The translations under genes were made by a program, and so were the position numbers. DNA of 64,000 nucleotides from Isoetes taiwanensis (taxonomy: Eukaryota > Streptophyta > Lycopodiopsida > Isoetales > Isoetaceae): assembly GCA_021234155.1 (NCBI GenBank), contig JAJEKV010000009.1:7243546-7307545 (forward strand). The letters are read 5' to 3'. The notes under the pieces were generated by a model, which worked only from the letters and a program-made list of their open reading frames with translations, was not told where the DNA came from and did not search any database. Positions 45,999-56,136 of the stretch are shown here, piece after piece (the first letter of the stretch is position 1; the number at the start of each line of letters is the position of its first letter).

Positions 45999-46130
45999 TC
46001 GGTTTAGTGACTAGTCCATTGTGCTAGCAATCAAGAGATTTTGTGTTCAAGTCTATGGGGTCCGTCATATATTCTCATAGATACTGCCAATATGGCATGA
46101 CGTAAGAATATTATTTATCTATCTTAATAA
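45999..46130 (+). mobile_element. tRNA-derived SINE, copy 3 (best head)
   Basis: GGTTTAGTGACTAGTCCATT (A-box region), then TTTTGTGTTCAAGTCTATGG with B box GTTCAAGTCT (46044-46053), then the body GGTCCGTCATATATTCTC...GCCAATATGGCATGACGTAA, and a TTATCTATCTT tail. The A-B box spacing fits a tRNA-derived pol III promoter. Confidence 0.8.
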
Positions 46131-46740
46131 GGGATTCGTGTATATGCTCACCAACATGTCTTGCTTATTATCTTGATCCGTTAACTGATGATCACCTAAA
46201 AATTCGATATCCTGATTATTTTGATTCGTTAACTAAGGGTCACCTAAAAATTCGATATCTTGACTATATGATCTTGCAAGAAACCTCTATAAACAAGTCA
46301 TTTTGTGTCTGACATTCGCTTTGAATCAACTCTTCTGCATTTTCTTACGTGCCAATTAAGCTGGATAACTCAAGTGGATTCATAGTTATTCCCTAAGAAG
46401 CTAACCCAAATGTTCAAAATTTACCATGGTACTTGGGAAGTTAGGTTGGTTTTGTTAGTAGCTTGGGTCGAGACTAATTTGCAGTACAAATTTGAAATCT
46501 CAAACACATGGATCCTCTAAATGAATGTGTTGCCACACGAGCTAAATATATAAAAAATGAGAATAAGAACAATGATCAAGATGCAAACATGAGTTGTGGG
46601 CCACAAGAGATGCATGTTTGGAGATTAGATCATGCCAGATTCATTCTTTTACGTGAAACCATTGAGATATCTGAATATTTACTTGTTTCCTTTGGAAATG
46701 GGACTATATGTCTATGCTTTGGTTGATTCCGACAATTCTA
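46131..46740. other. Unassigned stretch
   Basis: A short direct repeat, GATCCGTTAACTGATGATCACCTAAAAATTCGATATC (46171-46208) recurring near 46226-46261. No gene recognised. Confidence 0.45.
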
Positions 46741-46744
46741 TTAA

Positions 46745-46815
46745 AACAAGGTGCTGCGTACGGAGGGTTGCCCTCCGTGGCCGGAGGTTGAGGTGGCTTA
46801 AATCATACTTGAAAG
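46745..46815 (+). repeat. Dispersed repeat B, copy 1
   Basis: ACAAGGTGCTGCGTACGGAG, GGTTGCC and GTGGCTTAAATCA match 51767-51837 (ACAAGGTGCTGCGCACAGAG, GGTTGCC, ATGGCTTAAATCA) in order. Confidence 0.75.
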
Positions 46816-47590
46816 TTATGTTTTTATAATCAATCAAAATTGCATTTTAGAAGATTGTCATTTTGTGAAGATGATGGTACCCATTTGCATCACTAACTCC
46901 TCCTTAGATGTTGAGCTCCTCTTGGACTAGGATCCAACTGGACACATGGACATTGGGGTTTGTCCATTACTGCCCACCAAAAACTCGTGCCAATCATTAT
47001 GTTTGCTCCTGCAAGCACTTCAACTCACCGGTGCTCGCCTATAAGATTTCTACAAACGTGTATAAAGCAGCATTTTTGGGGTTCATTAAACCCAGCTTCG
47101 AACAAGTATGAATTTCCTTATACCAAGGAAGAGATGCTATATAAGTTTTACCATTTCGCAAACTTGCCTTGACCGTTAAGAGAAGTCTTGGCTAAACCAA
47201 TGAGGAAAGGTTCTGGCTCATCCTGTGGCGAAACGAATTTATATTTGTTTAAATCAGCATCCCAGTCCTAGCCAAGAATACACAAACTCAGGAAGCATAG
47301 AAGAAAGAACAAATAATTAAACCTACCAGTCTGCCATACTCTGCCAGAGCACACCTGGCTTAATTCATGATCATCACGTTGGCTATGGAGGGTAGAAGCG
47401 ACCACCAGATCGCTATAAACCCAAACCACACCATAATCTAGAAAGCGGCAGAATGAAACACTTCAGCAACCAAAGGCAGATACAAGGATCAACCACGAGA
47501 AGAAAATTATGAGGATGTAAGTCGTCCAAATGCCAGGGTACTCGAACCAAGATGGTACTCGGATTCATCAAATTCGAGCTTCTGTCTGCC

Positions 47591-47768
47591 ATGCCGGTTA
47601 ACCGGTTGGACCATCCTCGATTTAGAATGCAAATGACCGCCAGTTTACAGGGTACAATCGGTTTGGAGCAGTCATCAATATATTCTGAGTATATTCTAGC
47701 ATATACTCAGTATATGCCACAACCCCATATAAACGAGGGTTTGCCCCCCTAGGGGCAACCCAAAACAA
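47591..47768 (+). repeat. ~180-bp dispersed repeat A, copy 1
   Basis: Starts (A/G)TGCCGGTTA, contains AGTTTACAGGG, GGAGCAGTCA, CATATTC-type repeats, and ends in the near-palindrome GGTTTGCCCCCCTAGGGGCA followed by ACCCAAAA. Copies 2 and 3 lie at 50409 and 61029 in the same orientation. Non-coding; class unknown, SINE- or MITE-like in size. Confidence 0.85.
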
Positions 47769-48590
47769 ATGCAAGAGAAACTGAGGTTGCAGGGGAAAAA
47801 AAGGTTTCGAATGTTCATGAGCTCATAATATATAAAGATACACTTGTTGAAATCACAACACTATGCCTTGCTTTGCATAATAGCAAGGTGCTAGAGGGAC
47901 TTTGTGGTGAAGGTGGTAAGCCCCCATCAGAGCCCATGTACAACAAATAAGCCCATTTATTTGCCATAATGGGCAAGCACGAGGTTTAACCTCTTCAACC
48001 GACAAGTTCAAAATAATTTATTTCCCATAGCCACTATAGCCATAATCACGAATGAAAAAGAGGTTTCTGGCAAGCTCGAGGATAGAAGCAAGTTTTTTTC
48101 TACCGGAGCAACTAAACGCAAATTGAATATGTTGGCTAATCAAATCCACTTTGATCTTGTGACACGAGGAAACAACATATAACTTCCAGCTTCCAAGCAT
48201 TCTTATAACAAGCAAATAACAATAAGATATGGTCTGACCAAAGAGTGAAGGCCAAGGCTGTTACAGATTTTAAAACTGGGATCATTCATCCCAACTGCTT
48301 CAAGTTGATACCTACGTCCCCGCATTTTTACTTGAAAGTAATGCCAAAAACAATTGAGTATAATTGGAAGGTCTGATTGAATTTCATAATTAAAAAGGTG
48401 CCAAGTTCTGATGTGAACAAATTGAGTTTCCACGGTAATGAAAAGTCCAAAAGGGTACAGGTAGATATTGGTTCTTGCTTCATAAAGACTACAATAAAAC
48501 CGAAGCCTTGGAAATTTTAGGAAGTGTAATCAAGCCATTCATAAATTACATGTAGAATTTTAGATGGCACGTTCATAAGTAGCAAATTTT
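47769..48590. other. Unassigned stretch
   Basis: Several minus-strand frames of 65-76 codons (48018-48433) without motifs. No RNA gene seen. Confidence 0.4.
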
Positions 48591-48880
48591 CATAACAGAT
48601 GCTCTTCCCATAAGTGAATCCAGTGATGAAGCCAAAGAAGATGTTGAATCCCTACAAATATGTCGAGAGAATCTATGTATCTTCTGGAATTTGCATATTG
48701 AACCTTCGTTAGTAATTCACATGGCAATGGCTCCATGGGGTTATCCGAAATGGTTAACTGGATTTTTGCAGACTTCACATGGAATTTTTTGAATCTCTGA
48801 GCATTGACCATCTCACAGCAAATCTGGTTTTCCATGAAGAAAAGCATAAATATCACATTGTATATTACTTTATCTTGCAA
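48590..48880 (-). pseudogene. Exon-like frame of the unrecognised minus-strand gene
   Basis: A 96-codon frame with MVNAQRFKKFHVKSAKIQLT and NSRRYIDSLDIFVGIQHLL that looks like real protein rather than chance sequence. It lies downstream of the three spliced exons at 49711-49042 and may be part of the same gene. No family recognised. Confidence 0.35.
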
Positions 48881-49041
48881 ACTGTACCTGGATCTTTGAA
48901 CCTATGTACTCTAATCTTTCGTTGCAAAATCGTGGGTGCTCCCGTTTATATTTGGAAGGATGAAGGAAATATAACTGTAGATAGATGAAAGTTACATGTA
49001 GAAAATTCTCTCATAAAATACTGCACAAAATAATCAATTAC

Positions 49042-50400
49042 CTGGAGTCCAAGCTGAACCCCCGCCTTCCTTGCAACGGCAACTTCAGGGATATCGCTTC
49101 TTATCGCTAGAGGATATCCAAATACTCCTTGGACATAGGGAAGTGAAGTCACATCCCAGACATTGTAGCGGAATCGATATATTCCAGGTGGTACACATGC
49201 TCTATAAAGTCTTGGATGAGCAAAAAAGCCATCAGATGGTGCCTGTTGCAGCAATATCAAATGTGGAAAGAATTAGCATTTAAGCACAAAATGGCGATGA
49301 AGATAAAAGGAAAGTTACTTTTCAGGCAAAAAATGAGAAGCATCAAAATTGGAATTTGTACCTTATATAGGGCAACATCTTTCCAAGTTAAGTTTGCTGC
49401 CTCAAACTCAGGAGCAACATTGTCTAAATCCTCGCCACATATGCAATCTTTTGGTTGGCAGTCCTTGCATCAAGGTTGAAACGAAAAACCTCAAAGAGGA
49501 CACGATAAACCTCAGGCATTCCCAATGTCACATATACTGCTCCAATCAATGACAAGAACACGTCCCTATGTTATGGTGCATAACTCTTATTAGTTTTCCA
49601 ATGGTGCACTTTCACAACATCAAGTTGGAAAGGTAAGAAGAATTACTCACTTGCAAGCAGCTTCACGAGGATTCCGCTTGACCTCATGAATGAGTCTGCC
49701 AGTGAAAATAACTTGGTCAGGATTTTATGCAATTGACCATAGCTGACTTATTGGTCAAACCGTAAACGCGTTCCCTCGGTCTGGCGGGGAGTTTCTCTAG
49801 GGTATAAGCGCAACATAAGTTCACACATAGCCAGCTCTAAAACGTATCCACCTAAGAACGATAGCCCGGAATGCCCAACTCTAACATATGCGGCCTTCTT
49901 GTACATGTCTGCGTTTCTTCATGTTGAAATGCTAGATATAACAAAGCATCAAGATGAGCAGCAGGACTATCCTCGTGGATTTTCTAAACCTTCAAGAGAA
50001 TAACCTAATGCATCTTTGATTTCCAACAAATTGGCATCTATCCATTCATGATGCGCTTTTGCTGAATGGTATTTGGGTGCAAGAGCTTAGCAAAGGATAT
50101 GCCTTCAATGCCAATTATTGGGCTGTTTAGAATACGTTGTGCAAGCTTAGAGTCCTCTAATGGGGGCTTTAATATCAACATTCTGTGTGGTCTTTTTTTG
50201 AAATCCCTACGAGGCAGAAATGGACCTGGATTTTGTGTAGAACTTGCATTGTTCTGAAGATTCATCTCTGAATTTGAAGTCGAAAGGTCCGTCTCTACCT
50301 CCGTGGGGCTTGATAAACACGCTTTGATCTGCCATTTAATCCTTGAGTGTCTGAATATCTTGCCCTCTTGAAAAGGAATTGCAATAACACCTCGCTCTAA
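49042..50400 (-). pseudogene. Multi-exon gene of unknown family, frameshifted
   Basis: Minus-strand exons with good GT-AG borders: 49711-49651 (IFTGRLIHEVKRNPREAACK), 49565-49362 (DVFLSLIGAVYVTLGMPEVY...then DCICGEDLDNVAPEFEAANL after a one-base slip at an AAAA run), and 49242-49042 (67 codons: APSDGFFAHPRLYRACVPPG...IPEVAVARKAGVQLGLQ). A further upstream exon at about 50400-49985 carries PRRDFKKRPHRMLILKPPLE and, after another one-base slip, EWIDANLLEIKDALGYSLEG. The joined exons make coherent protein text, so this was a real gene. Two frameshifts mean a young pseudogene or consensus errors. I do not recognise the family. Confidence 0.5.
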
Positions 50401-50408
50401 TGCTTGGC

Positions 50409-50588
50409 GGTGCCGGTTAACTAGTTCCCACACCAGCCGCACAGCAACAATGGCGACCGAGAGTTTACAGGTAAGAGTAGGTTTTGAGCAGTCACAGCAT
50501 ATCCTAGGTATATTCCAGCATATACCTTGGATATGCCAAAAGCCCACATAAACAAGGGTTTGCCCCCCTAGGGGCAACCCAAAAAAAA
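50409..50588 (+). repeat. ~180-bp dispersed repeat A, copy 2
   Basis: GGTGCCGGTTAACTAG through GGTATATTCCAGCATATACC to GGTTTGCCCCCCTAGGGGCA and an A run. It lies immediately upstream (minus sense) of the exon-like segment at 50400, so it may have interrupted that gene or sits in its intron. Confidence 0.88.
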
Positions 50589-50652
50589 GAGCCGCTTCCA
50601 AAAACAAAAATAGGCATTGCGATAGTAGTTTATGCGGGTTGATTTTATTCAT

Positions 50653-51766
50653 TTCAACCTCTTGGCATGCACGAAATCTGGTTTTTTTCTGATGGTATTG
50701 CCTTTGTTTTGAAGGTACTCTAGTGGTACGGAAACTCGCATGCGATTCACGTGGTGCATGTGAAGCTCAAGCCATAGATGTCTCTCATGTACGGATGTGC
50801 AAAATCGGGGATGCACCTACACGTATGAGGGATGCCATCTGTGTGCATAAGCTTAAATTACACGTCTTACCTGCATTTTTCCCTGTAAAAAGAACCCTTA
50901 TATATCTTTCGGGTGATGTTTGGGGGTCCTTCCGACAACATCCCACATTTGTAAAATCATTAACATGATCATAACCTAAGACGCCATAGCCAGCCACATG
51001 CCAGACATGGATTTCGTCCACAAATCTTCTTCTTTTGAAGATTTTAGGGTTCAAGGCATTGCTCTGCTCCAAATTGTGCAACTCTAAGATCTTTCTCGTT
51101 GATACATCCAAGCACGCCGATCATAGCGGCCGTGAAGTACAAAGATGACAACATAAAGATAGGATAAGATGACGAGCCGAAGCAAAATATGTGCATGACG
51201 AAGGCATCATAGTAGATAAATATCAATCAAGCACAAACTCTAGCTCAAGGCATCCCTATTTACATAGATCAGATAATGTGCACCTGTACTTTTATAGAAA
51301 CGTACACAAGCAACGATGTGAAGCCCTGTAAATTTATGGCGTCTTCTGAAATTGTTCAATATGATAATGATTAGGATGACATATTTAGAATCACACACTT
51401 TGCAGATATCCAGAACGATAATATTAGGATCACATGTTTAGAATCGAACACAGGGACTCCTTACTCCATCCCATTTAGGGATGTAGATCCAGCCAAGCGA
51501 AAGAAAGATTTTGACTTCAATTATCTAATTTAACATGAAGACATAACATGAGAGTAGATATGAATGGTCTTCACAACATCTGCTTCTAGTTTTATTAATG
51601 TTTATAGGATATATCAAATGGAATATATCAATATGGCAACGACATTTGCCTCAACCCTAGCCACCGTCACCGACCATCCCCGCCCATCCCTACAAGAATA
51701 GAAGAAACCCTAGAAGAAAATAGGGGAGGCGGGAAAACCGAGGGATTATATATTTATCCATTTATA
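50653..51766. other. Unassigned stretch
   Basis: A minus frame at 51111-50785 (KIFKRRRFVDEIHVWHVAGY) reads like protein but has no recognised motif and no clear splice partners. The rest is non-coding. Confidence 0.35.
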
Positions 51767-51837
51767 ACAAGGTGCTGCGCACAGAGGGTTGCCTCCAGTT
51801 TCCTGTGGGTAAAATGGCTTAAATCAAACCATGTGGA
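51767..51837 (+). repeat. Dispersed repeat B, copy 2
   Basis: Counterpart of 46745-46815; both are plus-oriented. Confidence 0.75.
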
Positions 51838-52104
51838 ATCAAAATTTCTGCTTCAAACCCCCCACCATATCTGTCGACTCAGTATTTAAATTAGAGTAGA
51901 CCAAAACAATCTAAAAGAGAAACAAAACTTACCTCTCATGATGCACACTAATTTTTGCATTCCTATATTTCTAGCATTTATTATTTCAGACATATTCCTA
52001 ATTTATGCCCAACAACAGCAACGCTGGGCATTGCTCCTGCAGCCTTTCTAATAAGTTAATTTGGATGGTCTTGACAAAAACATGGAGGCGTTAAACAAGG
52101 ATGT

Positions 52105-52355
52105 CCTCTCTTGGTTAACAGCGTATGCACTGCAAGGTGCTCAATAAAGTTTTAAAAGCGGTTTGCAAAGAGAAAAGTGGTAAAACTTTAGCACTATTTG
52201 AAAGGCATGCAGGACTGCTCACTTTCTTACTTTCCAAGGACAACCACTTACTTGAAAGTGTTGTTCAAGCTAAAATAACTAAGGAATATGCTTCTCTTGT
52301 AAGTGTCAAAACTTTCAAGCCCAATTCTTTGTACTTGACACTCACATTGATATGA
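52105..52355 (+). other. Exon-like plus-strand frame, unknown
   Basis: The frame LNKVLKAVCKEKSGKTLALF...LLSKDNHLLESVVQAKITKEY follows a possible acceptor (TTGGTTAACAG at 52121). No stop for about 70 codons and helix-like composition, but no family recognised and no downstream partner found. Confidence 0.3.
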
Positions 52356-52521
52356 GGTTTATAAATGTACAAGGGTTTCAAATACATACATACAATATTG
52401 TTTGCAAAGTTCGTCAAACAAGTAGCATCAAAACAATGCAATATATGCATAGGATTCACAGATCTACTAGATTCTATTCTCAAAATATGAGTCAAAAGCA
52501 CTAGTATAGCAGAAAAGGACC

Positions 52522-52998
52522 TCAACAGTTTGTTGAAGTACTCTTTTCTGAAGATGTTGCTGCAGCCGAATCTTCATCCTTCCTTAGGATACCCTGATTC
52601 GGTAGTGACGAGGATGGTGCCGAAAATGTCATTGTCAAGCTACATTCACTTTCTGACCAATCCAAGCTTTCAGAATTCTTAGTGCTGCACAATTTGGGCA
52701 TTGATGTGCTTGAGTCTTCAGCATTGGAGCTAAGGTTGTAAATTTGATTGTCGTATTGTTGTGCACTACAACTTTGCTTCAGATCATCATTTTCCATCAT
52801 ATGAGCTGCATTTTCTTTTCCCTCAACTCTTTGTTCCATATCATCATATTTAGAAGATGGATTGATCTCTAGATAGCCCCTCCTTCCAATTATACATCCT
52901 ATAAACAACTTTCCAGGCAATTCCAGGAATATTATCAGGGACTTTGAAGTCAAAGAACAGACTGTCAGGAAGCTGCATATTGATATTTCTTCATCCAA
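52522..52998 (-). other. 158-codon frame, tail of LINE or unrelated
   Basis: Ser/Glu-rich frame (SSSLPNQGILRKDEDSAAAT) with no known motif. It follows the ORF2 remnant in the same strand, so it may be the ORF2 C-terminus, but the composition is unlike ORF2 and it could be an exon of another gene. Confidence 0.3.
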
Positions 52999-53052
52999 AA
53001 GGTCTGCATTTGGATAAATAATACCTAATCAGGCAAGAAACAGGATGATTGA

Positions 53053-53251
53053 TCATATTGTGCCATGCTCTAAAAATATATTTGGCAGCCAGGGCCAAAC
53101 CTTGTTTCTCAATATCAAGGATCCCCTATTTTTCTTCTTCTTCATGCATTCCTTCATAGAAACAGGGATCCAAGTTCTGATACTTCCTCCATTAGCAATA
53201 AATCTGCCTAGAATACTTTGAAGCTTGGAGGTAACTTTCTTGGAAGCCATG
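53053..53251 (-). pseudogene. LINE ORF2 continuation after nested insertion
   Basis: Frame MASKKVTSKLQSILGRFIAN...GSIRTWIPVSMKECMKKKKNRG matches the segment after the thumb of plant LINE ORF2 (xxQxxLxxFIWxG, then W.xVxWxxxCxPKxxGGL) in decayed form. Confidence 0.6.
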
Positions 53252-53331
53252 AGGAAGGAAGGAAGGAAGTAAATTTTAACGTCCACGGAGGCCAAATCTG
53301 GCCTATAAGGATAGACGACTGACACACATGA
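53252..53331 (-). mobile_element. Tiny LINE 3' end inserted in the RT thumb
   Basis: Minus strand: CTTATAGGCCAGATTTGGCC, TCCGTGGACGTTAAAATTT and a TTCC repeat tail. It interrupts the thumb frame, which resumes as MASKKVTSKLQSILGRFIAN. CATGAG(G)AAG-like sequence on both sides (53249 and 53329) may be its target duplication. It is a 5'-truncated insertion of about 75 bp. Confidence 0.75.
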
Positions 53332-54053
53332 GAAGAAGAAATCACAGAGTTGGCAAGAATAGCTCTCCCATTTTTAGATAGGAACTTACTGTTGAGCATA
53401 TCAGCTTTTCTATTGAACTTGTCAATTATGTCATTCCAGAGCTCACTAGCATTAATTCTCAAAGCAAAAGGAATACCCAAAATTTTAGATTTAGTACTAG
53501 GGGAGATATACTCACAGCCAAAAGTCCGAGCAGTTCTCTGCCCATTTACCTGGTTACTTGCTATCAACTTAGACTTGGAGGGGTTGATCTTACATCCAGA
53601 AGTGTTCCCAAAGAGTTGCAGCAGATCATGAGTATTGTTGATTGAAGACTCCTACGTGCTGATGAATAAGAAAGTATCATCTGCAAAATGGGCATTGAGA
53701 AATACCTGATTGTCAGGGAGCCTCAGTCCCTTAATTCTGTTCTAATAACCAGTATTTTTAAGGGCATTGTTAAGGGCCTCCATGACAATTAGGAAGAGGA
53801 AGGGGGCCAGGGGGCAGCCCTGCTTCACACCCCTTTTGATATCAAAGAAGGGACTGCACTCCCCATTAATCAAGACATAAGATCTGGAGTTCATAAGAAT
53901 TGCCAGGAAAGTGCTAGTCACTTCATGGGAAAAGCCCATCTTGTGACAACATTTAATTAAAGACCTCCAGGAAACAGTGTCAAAGGCCTTTCTGATGTCC
54001 AACTTAAGGAGGCCAACGTTCTGTTTGGACCTGGGATATATAGAGGATTCCAT
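53332..54053 (-). pseudogene. LINE reverse transcriptase, catalytic core mostly kept
   Basis: Motif A VGLLKLDIRKAFDTVSW, motif B RGVKQGCPLAPFLFLIVMEAL, motif C HFADDTFL (about 53690-53665) and thumb text LGIPFALRINASELWNDIID, then LSKNGRAILANSVISSSH. Only isolated stops (near 53740 and 53650) interrupt the series, so decay is modest. N-terminal RT motifs and the endonuclease are absent. Confidence 0.88.
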
Positions 54054-54056
54054 TTC

Positions 54057-55273
54057 ATGATATAAGCAGGGCAGTTAGCAATAGTAGAGATTTTCCTTGT
54101 AAGAATAGTCTTCATATGGTTATTATCCCTGCAGATAATTTGGTAAGTCCTGGAATCCATTCTTAAGATTGAAAGAATAGGAATATTGATGGTTCTGTTA
54201 ATCCAATGCTTAACCTCATTAATCTGAGGGCAATTCATGGGAAAGTGGATCAGAACAACATTAGAAGAGTATTTAACAAAAGCTTCCTTGTCCTTAATAG
54301 CATAAAGATCCACTAAAGAACCTTCAACATAATCTTTCCTATCCTGATAATTATAAGTATTGTCCCCATCAAAAGAATTTAAAAGAACATTTTTAAAGGA
54401 GGGGGGCGTACCATTAATCTTGTCGTACTTGCCCATGGTAGGAATTTTGGAACTGAGCTTGGAATCAGATATCTCTGTTGAGAGTTTATCCAGATTGAGA
54501 CTGACTACTCTTGAACAGTTTGGACAGGAACATTGAGAAGCTTCTCGCAGTTTGAAATATCTGTTGGTGTCACAGATTGAGCAATCCTTGGTGGGGGCAA
54601 GTTTCTGAACTACTGTATCATGGTCAACTTCAACATTTATGAGCTCGGCAGCAGCCAGTAGAGAGAGATCTTCTTTAAATTTTTCTTTGAATTTGATGAT
54701 CTCGTGGTCATCTGCACTCTTCCAAATACGAACAAGACGAAAGGAAGCCTTGGATTTCCATTCCAAAAGCTCAAGCTCCTCAGCCAGATCCTTAGTTGTT
54801 AGGAGCAACTCCGACATGCTTTTCTTGAAAGCTTGGTTCTTCAAGCTACAACGGCCCTCTTCAGAATGTCCTGACTTGATCCGAATCATTTGGTATGGGA
54901 GAAGATCAAGTTTTTGAAGCTTTTTGATCATGTTCCAGACTAAATCCCATTCGACAGCCTTTCCTTCAGTATACTGTCTTTCTAATCTTATAATCTCTTC
55001 CTGACATGCAACAATCAGACCTTCTTTCTTGATCCCCATGCATTCGATAGCGGCCTTTTGCTGTTCTCTGATAATATCAAAGGTCACTGTAAGTTCTTTC
55101 ATCTTTATCCAAGCAGGGTCGTTCTTTTGGTCTAGTTTAAGGATGATCTTCCAATCTTTACTTTCCTGGTCGATTGTTTTATGATCTTCCATTTTCTCCC
55201 AAAGGCTATGGCCGGAGGTTTCCCCTTTAAATGTGATCATTTTCAGCCTCATCCTGAAGCACAAGAATATCAC
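54057..55273 (-). pseudogene. LINE ORF1-like protein, CCHC-like, C-terminally fused
   Basis: The frame of 438 codons (55273-53957) has a Lys/Glu-rich helical N-terminal half and a zinc-binding-like cluster CSICDTNRY...CSCPNC. Its C-terminal half (VVLIHFPMNCPQINEVKHWI...RKISTI) looks like the RRM/CTD of ORF1. The last ~30 codons (from MKWN on) come from the junction with RT in the wrong frame and are artefactual. The 151-codon frame 55682-55227 overlaps its start by 47 nt and probably encodes the true N-terminus after a frameshift. Confidence 0.65.
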
Positions 55274-55682
55274 TTCCGGGGCCTAAACTGAGATCTTGGC
55301 GAGAGTAAAGACCAAAGATTTGACAACACAGCCTAATAACAAAAGGTTCAGATTCCAGCACCAACAAACTATCCAAGAAGCTGTGATTTCTCCTGACTAT
55401 CTCAAGAAATCCTGAGGAATTGAGTCCACTAATGAGATGCCTTCCTTCTTCAGAAAAAGAAAGCACACACAAGATGTCTATTTCTCTAAAGGGCCGAAAG
55501 CTAAAAAATCCTACTGAACGCCTACTACTACGGGTTTGAGCTATCCAAATTCTGATGATTAGTCGAGTCTGAGGTGACAGAATAGTGCCAGGGATCAGGT
55601 TCTGAAGAATAGAAGAGGTGATCCCTGCCTCATCCATCGAGACCGTCGTCCCTTTTCCCGAGGCGCCAGGTCGAGCGCCCAA
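55227..55682 (-). pseudogene. Putative N-terminal part of LINE ORF1
   Basis: 151 codons, MGARPGASGKGTTVSMDEAG start. It runs into the 438-codon frame with a 47-nt overlap in another frame. No known motif; assignment is by position within the element. Confidence 0.4.
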
Positions 55683-55831
55683 TCATTTTCTTCCCTTTTT
55701 TGCCTGGAATGGTCAGTGAAACAATATTTAGATTGTTTCGGAAGAATGTCTCTTATGATTACATCACTTTGTTATGCTTCTAAGATCTGGCCACCTACCA
55801 AAATGTTTATACAGACGAAGGCAGACCGAGA

Positions 55832-56136
55832 AGGCAGGTAATGTTGCTATTGGTTTCTATAAGGATCCTTGTTATGTTATGAAGAAGCTTGTTAAGGAGC
55901 ACCAAAACTTTATCACTAATGTCATAATAAATAGAAGTGAGGCGAGAGTGATTCCAGAGCAAGCGGATTTTGGACTTGCGGTTCTCTCTTCCATCCCGTA
56001 TGCTAAAAGCACAACTTTGCCAAATTTTAAATGTACCTGTGATGAGGCTGATAAGGAAACGAAGAAGATATACGCCACATACTTCACGGGTGACTTTGAG
56101 TATGCGTGGGTTGGGATAGAAGGAGATGGTTTTTAA
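55832..56136 (+). other. Exon-like plus-strand frame, unknown
   Basis: GNVAIGFYKDPCYVMKKLVK...CTCDEADKETKKIYATYFTG...EYAWVGIEGDGF and stop. It follows a possible AGAAGGCAG acceptor. Composition is protein-like. The end YFTGDFEYAWV faintly recalls PWWP-type text, but this is too weak to call. Confidence 0.3.

Larger units (their letters stand above)
52522..55682 (-). mobile_element. LINE remnant with ORF1 joined directly to RT
   Basis: Minus-strand non-LTR element. 55682-55227 and 55273-54060 encode ORF1-type protein, 54053-53742 the RT fingers/palm, about 53740-53640 the FADD box, 53567-53205 and 53325-53053 the thumb region. 52998-52522 is the tail frame. The endonuclease and the N-terminal part of RT are missing between 54060 and 54053. 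A short foreign LINE 3' tail is inserted in the thumb (53252-53331). The 3' end and target duplication were not located. Confidence 0.8.

Noticed and set aside
50409-50652. N-terminal part of the 204-codon minus frame (hydrophobic LFLFLEAALFFGLPLGG)
   Set aside because: It is the antisense of dispersed repeat A, not a signal peptide of the downstream exon.
53957-54056. Last ~30 codons of the 438-codon ORF1 frame
   Set aside because: They overlap RT motif A in another frame and result from the ORF1-RT deletion junction.
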